A stretch of 64,000 bases of DNA from G016756615 sp035556195 (lineage in GTDB: Bacteria > Pseudomonadota > Alphaproteobacteria > Rhizobiales > Rhizobiaceae). The position numbers were made by a program, and so were the translations under genes. Positions 53,411-61,979 of the stretch are shown here, in pieces. Numbering within the stretch: position 1 is the stretch's first letter; the number at the start of each line of letters is the position of its first letter. The stretch is from assembly GCA_035556195.1 (NCBI GenBank), contig DATMFK010000010.1, forward strand, positions 62,001 through 126,000, written 5' to 3'. The notes below the pieces were generated by a model. That model saw only the letters and a program-made list of their open reading frames with translations. It was not told the DNA's origin and searched no databases.

Positions 53411-53440
53411 AGGGGCGCTCGGCAGGGCGCCCTTTTTGTT
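53411..53440 (+). terminator. Rho-independent terminator of rpoH
   Basis: The stem AGGGGCGC (53411-53418) pairs with GCGCCCTT (about 53427-53434) and runs into TTTTTGTT. It starts 25 bases after the rpoH stop. Confidence 0.85.
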
Positions 53441-53505
53441 TGGGTGGAGCGCACCCGCGACGATGGGGGCGTTCTTCGCGCTCCGGTGGCCCGGCTGCGA
53501 GGAAA

Positions 53506-53567
53506 CGGAATGGATCCGCGGGGCACGCCGCAGTCGCTTCGCTCGGCGGCGGCCCGAGGATGACGAC
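53506..53567. repeat. Partial copy of the palindromic intergenic repeat seen at 12137
   Basis: It shares three blocks in the same order with the left half of the 12137 element: CGGAATGGAT, GCTTCGCTCGG and CCGAG-ATGACGA. The matching right half is missing. It lies between rpoH and a convergent gene. Confidence 0.65.
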
Positions 53568-53680
53568 GGCGCGAGGGGGCCTGCGCCAATCGCGGACGTG
53601 CGCAGTCGGCGTCGACGCGGTAGCTTCGTCACCCGCCTAGGGGCCGGGCCCGGATGACCACGCCGATGACTGCGGAAACC

Positions 53681-55414
53681 CTAGCCCGCGTTGGCGTCCT
53701 GCCAGGCCTTCATCGCCTCCTCGAAGACCTTGGCGCCGGGAATGCCCTTCTCCATGGTGATGAGCGCGCGGCGTCCGTTCTTGTAGGTGACCGGCACGTC
53801 GATCCAGTCCTGGTTGCGCAAGAGGTTCATGTTCGCATCCGCGTCGGCCTTCGACTCGTTGAGCGCGACAAGGAAGAAACCATCGGCGATCTTGGCCGGA
53901 ATGCCCCTCACGGGGCTGCCGGGCGCCTCTTCGGTGCCCTTCAGCGCGAAACGCAGGATGTTGTCGATGCCGCCGCCGCCGAAACCGTCAGGCGTGAGGA
54001 AGATCAGCTCGATGATATGGCTGGCCGGCAACGTCTGGTCGGCGTTGCGCCGGATGGTCATGCGCAGCTGCAGGTCCTTGCTCGGAATGGTCGCCTCGCC
54101 GCGGATTGCGGGCTCCGGCGGCAGGTCGTTGCCGGGCGATTCCTGGACCACCGACCACACGACGGAGCCGGATTCGGCCGAACCGGGTGAGGAAGCGGTC
54201 CGCTCTTCGTAGAAGATGGCCTTTTGTCCCACGGGAATCTGGGCCGCCGGCGGCTGGACGGGCGGCGCACCCGGCGCCGGGGACGGCGAAGCTTCGCCCG
54301 GAGTCGGGGCCGTCTGGCCCCCGGTCACCGGTGCATCCGGAGACTGCGCGCCCGGCGCGGTCGCCGCGGCGACCGACGTACCCTCGCCGACATTGGCCTC
54401 GCCGCCGGCGGGACCGGGATCGGTCTCGGTGCCGTCCGTATTGAGGCGCTGGGTGAATTTCGGCGTTTGCGGCTCGCCGTTCGCTTGGGGCGCGGGAGGG
54501 GGCGTTTCGGGCGGAGGCAGCACGCTCGGGCTTTTCTCCTCCGCGGGCGGCGTCGCGGCGACTTTTGTCTCCCCGGATTGCATCAAAGCCGTGATTCGAT
54601 CCTTGTTCAGCCAGGCGGCATAGCCGCCGCCACCGAGCACCGCGAGCGCGAGCACCGCGGCGATCAGCCTGCCGAAGCCGCGCCGGCGCGGCGCGGCATG
54701 ATCGCCGGAATCCTCGCCGTTCGCACCTGGCTTTCCGAAGCTGCGCTCTTCTGGAATGTCGTCCGCGGAATCGGTCGGCAGCGACATCGGGTCGAATTCG
54801 TCATGCTCGACAGCCGGCTTCTTGTCTGCCGGGCCGGGACCCTCCTGCCGTGCCGCGGTCTCCTCGCGCTTGATGAACGGCGGCGAAGGCGGAGGAGGCG
54901 CGTTGGCAGTTTTCGCGGCCGGCGCCGGCTCGACCGTCGGCGCTGCAGGCTGCGGCGTCTCCGCTCTTGGCGGCTCGGGCACCTCCGCCTTGGGGCTATC
55001 GGCCACCGGTTCCGAGGTGTCGGCGGCCGGTTTGGGAGTTTCGGCAACCGGCTTGGGGGTGGCCATCGGCCAGGGCTTCGCCGGCTCCTCGTAACGGGTG
55101 CTCGCCGGTGACGGCGCGACCGCCGGTTTTGCCCTCAGCGACGCGAAGACACTCTCGAGCTCGGCCAGCGGATCGGACGGATCGGGAGCAGGCGGGGGCG
55201 GAGGCGGCGGGAAGCTCGCCTCGATCTCGGCGATCGCATCTTCCAGCGCCTTCTTCTGCCGTTCGGCAACGGCGGCCGGAGGCTGCGGATTGAGCGCTGC
55301 AAGCTTGGCGGCCACGGTCGCCCGGGCCTTGTCGTAGACCCTGCGCCGCATTTCCGGCGTGGTGTCACCGAGCCCGTCGATCGTTTTTCTTAGAACCGCA
55401 ACGAAATCTGCCAT
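53681..55414 (-). CDS. Proline-rich single-span membrane protein of unknown function
   Basis: A 577-residue protein. The first 70 residues are a helical domain (MADFVAVLRKTIDGLGDTTP) that recurs in rhizobial proteins of unknown role. A long proline- and alanine-rich, disordered stretch with SPKAEVPEPPRAETPQPAA-type repeats follows, then one membrane helix (about 249-267, FGRLIAAVLALAVLGGGGYA). A second low-complexity linker leads to a C-terminal folded domain of about 170 residues (VGQKAIFYEERTASSPG to EAMKAWQDA). The topology suggests a cytoplasmic N-domain and periplasmic C-domain. It lies next to purA on the same strand, 111 bases downstream of it. Confidence 0.8.
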   Translation of the reverse strand: MADFVAVLRKTIDGLGDTTPEMRRRVYDKARATVAAKLAALNPQPPAAVAERQKKALEDAIAEIEASFPPPPPPPAPDPSDPLAELESVFASLRAKPAVAPSPASTRYEEPAKPWPMATPKPVAETPKPAADTSEPVADSPKAEVPEPPRAETPQPAAPTVEPAPAAKTANAPPPPSPPFIKREETAARQEGPGPADKKPAVEHDEFDPMSLPTDSADDIPEERSFGKPGANGEDSGDHAAPRRRGFGRLIAAVLALAVLGGGGYAAWLNKDRITALMQSGETKVAATPPAEEKSPSVLPPPETPPPAPQANGEPQTPKFTQRLNTDGTETDPGPAGGEANVGEGTSVAAATAPGAQSPDAPVTGGQTAPTPGEASPSPAPGAPPVQPPAAQIPVGQKAIFYEERTASSPGSAESGSVVWSVVQESPGNDLPPEPAIRGEATIPSKDLQLRMTIRRNADQTLPASHIIELIFLTPDGFGGGGIDNILRFALKGTEEAPGSPVRGIPAKIADGFFLVALNESKADADANMNLLRNQDWIDVPVTYKNGRRALITMEKGIPGAKVFEEAMKAWQDANAG

Positions 55415-55525
55415 GCCTTGCTTTCCTGGCTTCCTGTCCCGTGTCGCACCGGCCGGCGGAAGGCCCGGCGACAGGGAGGCGAAAGGAACGACTTCGCCGC
55501 GGTCGTCCTATCGCCGTGAATTGCT

Positions 55526-56824
55526 CTAGTCTTGAAACGGGTCCGTCACAAGTATCGTGTCGTCCCGCTCCGGACTGGTCGAGAGCAGCGCCACCGGCGC
55601 GCCGATCAGCTCTTCGACGTGCCGGACATATTTGACGGCCTGCGCCGGCAGGTCGGCCCAACTGCGGGCGCCCTGCGTCGTGCCCTTCCATCCCTCCAAC
55701 GTCTCATAGATCGGCTCGACCCGCGCCTGCGCGCCTTGGCTCGCCGGCAGATAGTCGATGACCTCGCCGTCCAGCCGGTAGCCCGTGCAGACCTTGATCT
55801 CGTCGAGCCCGTCGAGCACGTCGAGCTTGGTCAGCGCGATGCCGTTGATGCCATTGACCGCGACCGCCTGACGAACCAGCACCGCGTCGAACCATCCGCA
55901 ACGACGCTTACGCCCTGTAACTGTGCCGAATTCATGACCACGCGTTCCCAGGAATTCGCCTATGTCGTTGTCCTGCTCGGTCGGGAACGGCCCCTCGCCC
56001 ACCCGCGTAGTGTAGGCCTTGGTGATGCCGAGCACGTAGCCGATCCCGCCGGGGCCGATGCCCGAGCCCGCCGCCGCCTGGCCCGCGACCGTGTTGGACG
56101 ACGTCACATAGGGATAGGTGCCGTGGTCTATGTCGAGCATCGTGCCTTGCGCGCCCTCGAACAGGATGCGCTCGCCGGCGCGGCGCTTGTCGTCCAGCAC
56201 CTTCCAGGTGCGGTCCATGAAGGGGAGGATGTCGGCCGCCACCGAAGTCAGCTCGTTCATGATCGTCTCATGCGCCACCTCGGGATGGCCGAGCCCGCGC
56301 CGGAGCGCATTGTGGTGGGTGAGCAGGCGGTCGACCTTGGTCGGCAGGGTCTCCGGGTCGGCGAGATCCATGACGCGGACCGCGCGGCGGCCGCCCTTGT
56401 CCTCGTAGGCGGGACCGATGCCGCGCCGTGTCGTGCCGATCTTGGTGCCGGAATTGGACGCGGCGTCCTCGCGAAACCCGTCGAGCTCGCGATGCAGCGA
56501 CAGGATGAGCGCCGTGTTCTCCGCGATCTTCAGGTTCTCCGGCGTAATGTCGACGCCCTGCTGCCTGAGCTTGCCGACCTCGGCCACGAAGGCATGCGGG
56601 TCGAACACCACGCCATTGCCGATGATCGACAGCTTGCCCTCGCGCACCACGCCGGAGGGCAGCAGGGAGAGCTTGTAGACCTTGCCGTCGACCACGAGCG
56701 TATGGCCGGCATTGTGACCGCCCTGGAAGCGCACGACGACGTCGGCGCGTTCCGACAGCCAGTCCACGATCTTGCCCTTGCCCTCATCGCCCCATTGCGA
56801 ACCGACGACCACTACATTGGCCAT
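55526..56824 (-). CDS. purA: Adenylosuccinate synthetase
   Basis: A 432-residue enzyme that joins IMP and aspartate with GTP in AMP synthesis. Conserved parts: SQWGDEGKGKIVDWLSERAD with catalytic Asp near residue 13, GGHNAGHTLVVDG with the catalytic His near 41, TTRRGIGPAYEDKGGRRAVR, EGAQGTMLDIDHGTYPYVTS and TGRKRRCGWFDAVLVRQAV. Full length. The start at 56824 is the family start (MANVVVVGSQWGDEGKGK). It is a single gene apart from the downstream proline-rich protein gene. Confidence 0.98.
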   Translation of the reverse strand: MANVVVVGSQWGDEGKGKIVDWLSERADVVVRFQGGHNAGHTLVVDGKVYKLSLLPSGVVREGKLSIIGNGVVFDPHAFVAEVGKLRQQGVDITPENLKIAENTALILSLHRELDGFREDAASNSGTKIGTTRRGIGPAYEDKGGRRAVRVMDLADPETLPTKVDRLLTHHNALRRGLGHPEVAHETIMNELTSVAADILPFMDRTWKVLDDKRRAGERILFEGAQGTMLDIDHGTYPYVTSSNTVAGQAAAGSGIGPGGIGYVLGITKAYTTRVGEGPFPTEQDNDIGEFLGTRGHEFGTVTGRKRRCGWFDAVLVRQAVAVNGINGIALTKLDVLDGLDEIKVCTGYRLDGEVIDYLPASQGAQARVEPIYETLEGWKGTTQGARSWADLPAQAVKYVRHVEELIGAPVALLSTSPERDDTILVTDPFQD

Positions 56825-57008
56825 TCTTCTTCCCTTCCGTGCGCGGCACCGTCGCGCCGCCTTAAATGACAGGCCTCTATACCCTCAAGGAATCCCGAGC
56901 GCGACCTTTCTTTGCCGGAAAGGAATGTCGCAGGCACAATAAATTGCGGACGGCGGGTCATTTACTGTCGCCTCCGCGGGTTCTACCAGCGGCCTCTCGG
57001 TTTAGCAC

Positions 57009-57923
57009 ATGGCAGGATCCTTTATGCATCACGGCCGCGCCTACGCACTTCTTCTCGCCACCATGGTCTTCTGGGGCGGCAACGCGATCGCCGGCAAGCT
57101 GGCGGTCGGCCACGTCTCGCCGATGCTGCTCACCATGGCGCGCTGGGGCCTCGCCTTCGTCATCCTGCTGGCACTGGGCTGGCCGCGCCTCAAGGCCGAC
57201 TGGTACGTTGCGCGAAAGCACGTCCTGCTGCTCTCCATGCTCGGCATGGTGGGCTTCACGGTCTTCAATATCGCGCTCTATTGCGCCCTGCTCTACACCA
57301 CGGCGATCAATGTCAGCATCGAGCAGGCCGGCATGCCGATGCTGATCTTCCTCGCCAACTTCCTGCTCTTCCGCCAGCATGTCAGCGCCGCGCAGATCGC
57401 CGGCGTGGTGCTCTCGGTGGCGGGGATCGCGCTCACCGCGAGCCATGGCGACCCGATGCGTCTTCTCGCCCTCGACGTGAATTTCGGCGACGCGCTGATG
57501 CTGCTCGCGGCGATCCTCTATGCCGGCTATACGGTCGCGCTGCGCTTCAAGCCGCAGCTCCACTGGCAGAGCCTGATGATCATGCTGACCGGCTCGGCCT
57601 TCGTCACCTCCCTCCCCTTCGCCATGGGCGAATTCGCCTATGGCGCGGGCATCCTCCCCGACACGCGCGGCTGGCTGGTGATCGTCTATACGGTGATCTT
57701 CCCATCGATCCTGGGCCAGATGTTCTACATCCGCGGCGTCGAGCTGATCGGCGCGAACCGGGCCGGGCTCTTCATCAATCTCGTGCCGATCTTCGGCACG
57801 CTGCTGTCCATCCTGCTGCTCGGCGAAAGCTTCCATCTCTATCACGCCGTGGCGCTCGCGATGGTGATGGGCGGCATCTGGCTGGCCGAGCATAGCGGAC
57901 GCAAGCTGGCGCGGCGGGCGTGA
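57009..57923 (+). CDS. DMT superfamily transporter (EamA type)
   Basis: A protein of about 304 residues with ten membrane helices in two EamA repeats. The first opens ALLLATMVFWGGNAIAGKLA; the second carries GDALMLLAAILYAGYTVALRF and ends GESFHLYHAVALAMVMGGIW. The family exports amino acids, nucleosides or metabolites; the substrate is unknown. The ATG at 57024 has AGGAT seven bases upstream and may be the true start, five residues shorter. It is divergent from purA. Confidence 0.9.
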   Translation: MAGSFMHHGRAYALLLATMVFWGGNAIAGKLAVGHVSPMLLTMARWGLAFVILLALGWPRLKADWYVARKHVLLLSMLGMVGFTVFNIALYCALLYTTAINVSIEQAGMPMLIFLANFLLFRQHVSAAQIAGVVLSVAGIALTASHGDPMRLLALDVNFGDALMLLAAILYAGYTVALRFKPQLHWQSLMIMLTGSAFVTSLPFAMGEFAYGAGILPDTRGWLVIVYTVIFPSILGQMFYIRGVELIGANRAGLFINLVPIFGTLLSILLLGESFHLYHAVALAMVMGGIWLAEHSGRKLARRA

Positions 57924-57951
57924 CGAAAGCTTGGGGGCACGGCAATCCCAT

Positions 57952-57991
57952 GGCATTGCCAAATGGCAGCGCATCCACTATATACTGCCAT
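57952..57991 (+). promoter_or_regulatory. Promoter and operator of the RES/Xre toxin-antitoxin operon
   Basis: A -35 TTGCCA (57956-57961) and -10 TATATA (57979-57984) are spaced by 17 bases. Half-sites GGCATTGCC (57952-57960), ATGGCAG (57963-57969) and the inverted CTGCCAT (57985-57991) surround the promoter, the arrangement expected for autorepression by the antitoxin. Confidence 0.6.
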
Positions 57992-58007
57992 CATCGGAGA
58001 CCTAACC

Positions 58008-58421
58008 ATGTCAGCCCTTCTGCCGCTGGACACCGCCGCGCGGGATTTCACGCCGCAGCCCATCACGGATGAGGAGGCAGCGGCCATGTTCCGGGCCGCC
58101 GTCAATCTCTTCCGGCTGTGGGACCTCACCGACGAGGAGGCGGCGACGTTGCTCGACCTGCCGCTCAGGACCTACCGGCGCTGGAAGGCCGGCGAGATCG
58201 GCCGCATCGATCGCGACGGCAAGGCGCGGCTTTCCAACATCATGGGCATCCACAAGGCGTTGCGGATCATCTTCCGCGAGCCGCAGCGCGGCTATGCCTG
58301 GATCGGCGCGGCGAACGCCGCCTTCGGCGGTCGCTCGGCCCGCGAGGTGATGCTGGGCGGGGAACTGACCGACCTGATGCGGGTGCGCCGTTATCTCGAC
58401 GCGGAGCGCGGCGGCTGGTGA
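58008..58421 (+). CDS. Xre/MbcA/ParS-type antitoxin
   Basis: A 137-residue antitoxin. An N-terminal Xre-like helix-turn-helix (AAVNLFRLWDLTDEEAATLL, then LPLRTYRRWKAG) precedes the toxin-binding C-domain (MGIHKALRIIFREPQRGYAW, GRSAREVMLGGELTDLMRVR). It neutralises the RES toxin encoded next and represses the operon. The ATG at 58008 has GGAGA upstream. Its stop overlaps the toxin start (GTGA). Confidence 0.9.
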   Translation: MSALLPLDTAARDFTPQPITDEEAAAMFRAAVNLFRLWDLTDEEAATLLDLPLRTYRRWKAGEIGRIDRDGKARLSNIMGIHKALRIIFREPQRGYAWIGAANAAFGGRSAREVMLGGELTDLMRVRRYLDAERGGW

Positions 58422-59128
58422 ACCCCGCCGAGATCCCGGTTTCGGATATTTCCTGGCGCGGCGCCGTGCGCATCATCCGGTCGAGCTTTCCGCCCATCGA
58501 TCTCTTCGAGGACATTGCCGACCCCGCCGACTGGCCGCTCCTCATCTCGGCCGAGATGAAGACCAATCCGAGGCTCATGGAGACGATCGGAAATCTCGAT
58601 CTCGTGCCGCCGGAAAGGCGCGTTTCCGGCCCGGGTGCCAGTTATCTGATGGCGCCCTTCACCCATGTCAGCACCGACCGGCCGAGCCGCTTCAGCGACG
58701 GAAGCTTCGGCGTGCTGTATGTCGGGAGGCATTTCGAGGTCGCACTCTTCGAGACCATCCATCATCATGCCCGTTTCATGGCGCGCACGGCGGAAGCGCC
58801 CGGCTGGACGTCGCAATTCCGCGAGATCGTGCTCGACGTGGACGCACGCCTGCACGACGTGCGAGGGGGCGACGCGCGCTACGCGCCGCTTCTCCACCCG
58901 GACGACTATTCGGCCAGCCAGGCATTTGGTGCCAGCTTGCGCCTCGCGGGCTCCAACGGCATCGCGTACCCCAGCGTGCGCAAGAGAGGCGGCGAATGCG
59001 TCGGCCTCTTCTACCCCGACTGCGCCTCGTCGCCGGTTCAGGGCCGCCATGTCGACTATCACTGGAACGGCTCGCGCGTGGATCTCTACCGCGATGCGAG
59101 CAGCGGCAAGGTGTACAGGATCGTGTGA
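58418..59128 (+). CDS. RES-domain toxin (NAD+-degrading)
   Basis: A 236-residue RES-family toxin. The conserved Arg-Glu-Ser positions are represented by the arginine in WRGAVRIIRSSFPP, the glutamate in HFEVALFETIHHH and a serine in the later GSNGIAYPSVRKRGG block. Characterised RES toxins (for example MbcT) deplete NAD+. It is longer than the core RES domain (about 150 residues), with a 90-residue N-terminal part. Translation starts at GTG 58418, overlapping the antitoxin stop. Confidence 0.9.
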   Translation: MNPAEIPVSDISWRGAVRIIRSSFPPIDLFEDIADPADWPLLISAEMKTNPRLMETIGNLDLVPPERRVSGPGASYLMAPFTHVSTDRPSRFSDGSFGVLYVGRHFEVALFETIHHHARFMARTAEAPGWTSQFREIVLDVDARLHDVRGGDARYAPLLHPDDYSASQAFGASLRLAGSNGIAYPSVRKRGGECVGLFYPDCASSPVQGRHVDYHWNGSRVDLYRDASSGKVYRIV

Positions 59129-59225
59129 GCCGGGCGGGGCTGAAGGAGGCAACGGTGCGGCCATGTCGCAAGCCGACATTCGCGCTTGGCAGCGATTGCA
59201 TGCGCCGACTCCCCCAACGGCGCAC

Positions 59226-60422
59226 TTATGAGGCCGGCATGAACCTTGAACCATACGTGGCGAACCACAGCCCGAACACGCCGACCACGATTGCGGCCAC
59301 GGCGAAGATCGGCGCCGCGCCGAAGTCGTCGAGGAAGAGCGCAGCGCTGGCGACGCCGAGCGACTGTGAAAGGAAATAGAGGGTGGCGAAGAAGGAGAAA
59401 CCGGTCGCACGGGCCTCTGGCAGGAGTTGGGTAGCGAATGACTGCAACGTGTTGTGCAGCATATAGGCGCCGAACCCGACAAGGCTGATGGCGAGCGGAA
59501 CGAGCCACATGACCGGGGTGAGCGCAAAGCAGAGCAGCCCGGCCGCCGAAATGGCCGAACCCGTGACGATCAGCTTTGGCTGATTGAAATGTGGGACGAT
59601 GCGCCGGGCACTCGTCGTGAACAGCATGCCGCCGACCGCAAAGAAAGCAAGCATCGCACCGATCAGGCCGTAACCGGCATCGAAACGCTCCCGCAGTTCG
59701 ATTCCGACGAAGGTGATCGCAGCAAATACGCTGATGCCTTCGATGAAGACCGACGCCAGCACGATTCTCGACCACGGCCGGCGCAGCATCCTCGCGATCG
59801 CGGCGGTTGGCGAAAGCCGGACTTGCGCCTGTAGCGGCTGGGCGGAGATCAACGGATCCCGGCGCAATTGGACGATCAGGCCGAGACCCGCGACGAAATA
59901 GGCGAGCGCGACGAAAGCCAGCCCCACACGCCAGTTCCAGTACTCCGTAAGCAGCCCGCCTGCGATCTGTCCCGCGATCATGCCGAGAATCCCACCACTG
60001 GCATAACGCGCGAGCACGACGGGCCGCTCCTCATAGGGGAACATGTCGCCTATCCAGGCAAGCGAGACCGGAATCATGGCGGAAGCCGCGGCGCCGCAGA
60101 GAAAACGCGCGATGGTGAGCTGGCCCAGGGATTGCGCGAGCGCCGCTGCGAGGCATGCCAAAGCGCTGGCGAAGCAGAGGATCGCGACGAGCCGGACCTT
60201 GCCGAACCGGTCACCGGTAATGCCAAGGCCGATCTGCATGATACCGTAACCCAGCGCGTAGGCGGTGACGATCTGCGCGGTCAGTCCGACTGATACCATG
60301 TACTCCTCCGCGACTTGCGGGAGGACGGTATCCATGAGGCGGATGTTGATCCCCGTGGCGAAGCCACCGATCATCAGGAGCCCGATCGTCTGATCGCGCC
60401 CGCGCACGGCTTCCGGTTTCAT
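59226..60422 (-). CDS. MFS transporter
   Basis: A 398-residue major facilitator with 12 membrane helices. The loop 2-3 motif appears as GITGDRFGKVRLVAI, and RFLCGAAASAMIPVSLAWIG marks helix 4. A short central loop (QLRRDPLISAQPLQAQVRL) separates the halves. It resembles drug or aromatic acid transporters; the substrate is unknown. The ATG at 60422 has GGAG upstream. It is divergent from the flavin reductase genes, so it probably moves the substrate of the adjacent flavin monooxygenase. Confidence 0.9.
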   Translation of the reverse strand: MKPEAVRGRDQTIGLLMIGGFATGINIRLMDTVLPQVAEEYMVSVGLTAQIVTAYALGYGIMQIGLGITGDRFGKVRLVAILCFASALACLAAALAQSLGQLTIARFLCGAAASAMIPVSLAWIGDMFPYEERPVVLARYASGGILGMIAGQIAGGLLTEYWNWRVGLAFVALAYFVAGLGLIVQLRRDPLISAQPLQAQVRLSPTAAIARMLRRPWSRIVLASVFIEGISVFAAITFVGIELRERFDAGYGLIGAMLAFFAVGGMLFTTSARRIVPHFNQPKLIVTGSAISAAGLLCFALTPVMWLVPLAISLVGFGAYMLHNTLQSFATQLLPEARATGFSFFATLYFLSQSLGVASAALFLDDFGAAPIFAVAAIVVGVFGLWFATYGSRFMPAS

Positions 60423-60480
60423 ACATTCGCTCCGCGTCAATCTGCTTCGCTGAGGCTTACTGGAATTTTAAAACGCGTCA

Positions 60481-60496
60481 ATCTAACATTTTAGAT
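60481..60496. promoter_or_regulatory. Candidate operator upstream of the MFS gene
   Basis: ATCTAA-CATT-TTAGAT is a perfect 6+4+6 inverted repeat in AT-rich DNA, 59 bases upstream of the MFS start and in the divergent region shared with the flavin reductases. A regulator such as the nearby GntR protein could bind it. Confidence 0.45.
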
Positions 60497-60704
60497 TTTA
60501 CAGACGCTGCCCGCTGGAGGGCGTTTGCCGAAAACAAGGGCGATCGGTTTGGATTTCCTGAAGCTGCCACCGTATTGCGCAACATGATGCGGAGTTAGGC
60601 GAATTTTCGGCCCTTTGGCGCGAAAGTGCACAACATTCGTCCTTGCTATCCCGAAACCGTTTGCTACCGTTGAAACAGAAATTTCAGTTTTAGAAAGACT
60701 GTCA

Positions 60705-61208
60705 GTGGGTAGCAAACTCGAACCCGCTTCGGACCTCGATCCGAAGAGCTTCTGGACCGCCGTCGGCTGCCGGGCGGCAGGCGTCGCCATCGTTACCGCG
60801 CAGGGCGAAGAAGGGCCGGAGGGATTTCTGGCATTGTCGGCGGCGCACCTCACGGCGTCGCCTCCGACGGTCACCGTTTCACTCGACAAGAAGACATCCG
60901 CCGGGCCGCACCTCCTCGCCAGGAAGGCCTTTGCGGTGAATTTCCTGTCCATCGAAGGGCGGCAGATCTTCGATCGCTTCGCCCTGCGCGACGGACCGAA
61001 AGGAACGGCTCGATTCGAGGGCCTGGCCATCTCGGAACTGGCGACGGGCGCGCCAGTGCTGCCGGAAATTACCGGCGTGCTGGACTGCCGGCTGGACGAC
61101 GTGATCGAGCGCCACGGCGTCTACCTTGTCATCGGGCGCATCGTCGCGTTCAGCAATTTCAAGGACCGGCAGCCGCTGGTCCACTATCAGGGACAGGTGA
61201 TGGCATGA
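60705..61208 (+). CDS. Flavin reductase-like FMN-binding protein (first of two)
   Basis: A 167-residue flavin-reductase-fold protein: FWTAVGCRAAGVAIVTAQGE, then SAAHLTASPPTVTVSLDKKT, AFAVNFLSIEGRQIFDRFAL and YLVIGRIVAF. It differs somewhat from the typical 'GVxxVTT' reductase start and could be a flavin carrier or second reductase. The start is uncertain: a GTG at 60705 (VGSKLEPASD) has only a weak AGAAAG site. Its stop overlaps the start of the next flavin reductase gene (ATGA), so they are translationally coupled. Confidence 0.8.
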   Translation: MGSKLEPASDLDPKSFWTAVGCRAAGVAIVTAQGEEGPEGFLALSAAHLTASPPTVTVSLDKKTSAGPHLLARKAFAVNFLSIEGRQIFDRFALRDGPKGTARFEGLAISELATGAPVLPEITGVLDCRLDDVIERHGVYLVIGRIVAFSNFKDRQPLVHYQGQVMA

Positions 61209-61699
61209 ACGAACGTGTCGACCTCTTCAAGCTGGGGATGCGCAGGCTGGCGGCCGGCGTCTCGCTAATCACCACGCGCGACGAGGCGGGTCATTGGCAT
61301 GGCATGGTCGCGACCTCAGTGACTTCGGTGTGCCTCACCCCGCCATCACTGCTCACATGCATCAACAAGTCGGCCTCGAGCCACGACGCGCTCGCAAAGG
61401 CCGGCATCTTCTGCGTCAACTTGCTCGGGGAAGGCGCCGACGAGGTCGCGTTGCGCTTCAGCTCGTCGAAATTCCGCGACGCACGCTTCAGCGAAGGGAG
61501 TTGGAGCGAGCTCGAAACCGGCGCCCCGGTGCTCGACGGCGCGATCGCCAGCTTCGACTGCCGCGTCATGAACGCGATCGACGCGGCCTCGCACACGATC
61601 TTCATCGGAGAGGTCGTCGCGGTGAGGCTTCCCGAGCATCTCAATTCGCCGCTTCTTTATCTCGACGGCACGTTCACGAGATGCGCACCGGCCGCTTGA
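61205..61699 (+). CDS. Flavin reductase (NAD(P)H:FMN oxidoreductase, RutF/HpaC-like)
   Basis: A 164-residue flavin reductase. FKLGMRRLAAGVSLITTRDE is the family opening, followed by VATSVTSVCLTPPSLLTCIN (flavin site), SSHDALAKAGIFCVNLLGEG and HTIFIGEVVAVRL. It should supply reduced FMN to a two-component monooxygenase; the RutA-like enzyme 1.5 kb downstream is the obvious partner. It is about 25 percent similar in arrangement to its upstream neighbour by eye, which suggests an old duplication. Confidence 0.88.
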   Translation: MNERVDLFKLGMRRLAAGVSLITTRDEAGHWHGMVATSVTSVCLTPPSLLTCINKSASSHDALAKAGIFCVNLLGEGADEVALRFSSSKFRDARFSEGSWSELETGAPVLDGAIASFDCRVMNAIDAASHTIFIGEVVAVRLPEHLNSPLLYLDGTFTRCAPAA

Positions 61700-61727
61700 G
61701 CATCAGCCGGCTTCCAATGCCGTTGGT

Positions 61728-61747
61728 CTGGATGTGGACACATCCAG
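61728..61747. promoter_or_regulatory. Twenty-base palindrome between flavin reductase and GntR genes
   Basis: CTGGATGTG-GA-CACATCCAG is a 9+2+9 inverted repeat. It could be a GntR-family operator or a transcript-end hairpin for the flavin reductases; with a two-base centre it is a poor RNA hairpin, so I favour a protein site. Confidence 0.45.
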
Positions 61748-61979
61748 GGCGCCTCAGTCGCCGACGCGGCCCGTCCGGGCTGCTGGGCTTCGCGCCAACA
61801 GGCGCGGCGCGCAGCTATTGACCCTCGGCACCAGGACCGGTTGGCAGAGCGCCGGCCAGGGCTATTCTTTCCCAACGTGAAATGTTAAGAGCGACGGCAA
61901 GAGCAGCCGGCCGTCTTCGCTTTCAGAAGCTGAGACGACTGCAGAGGCCGATCGAAAAACTCTGGGAGAGAAAGTATTC

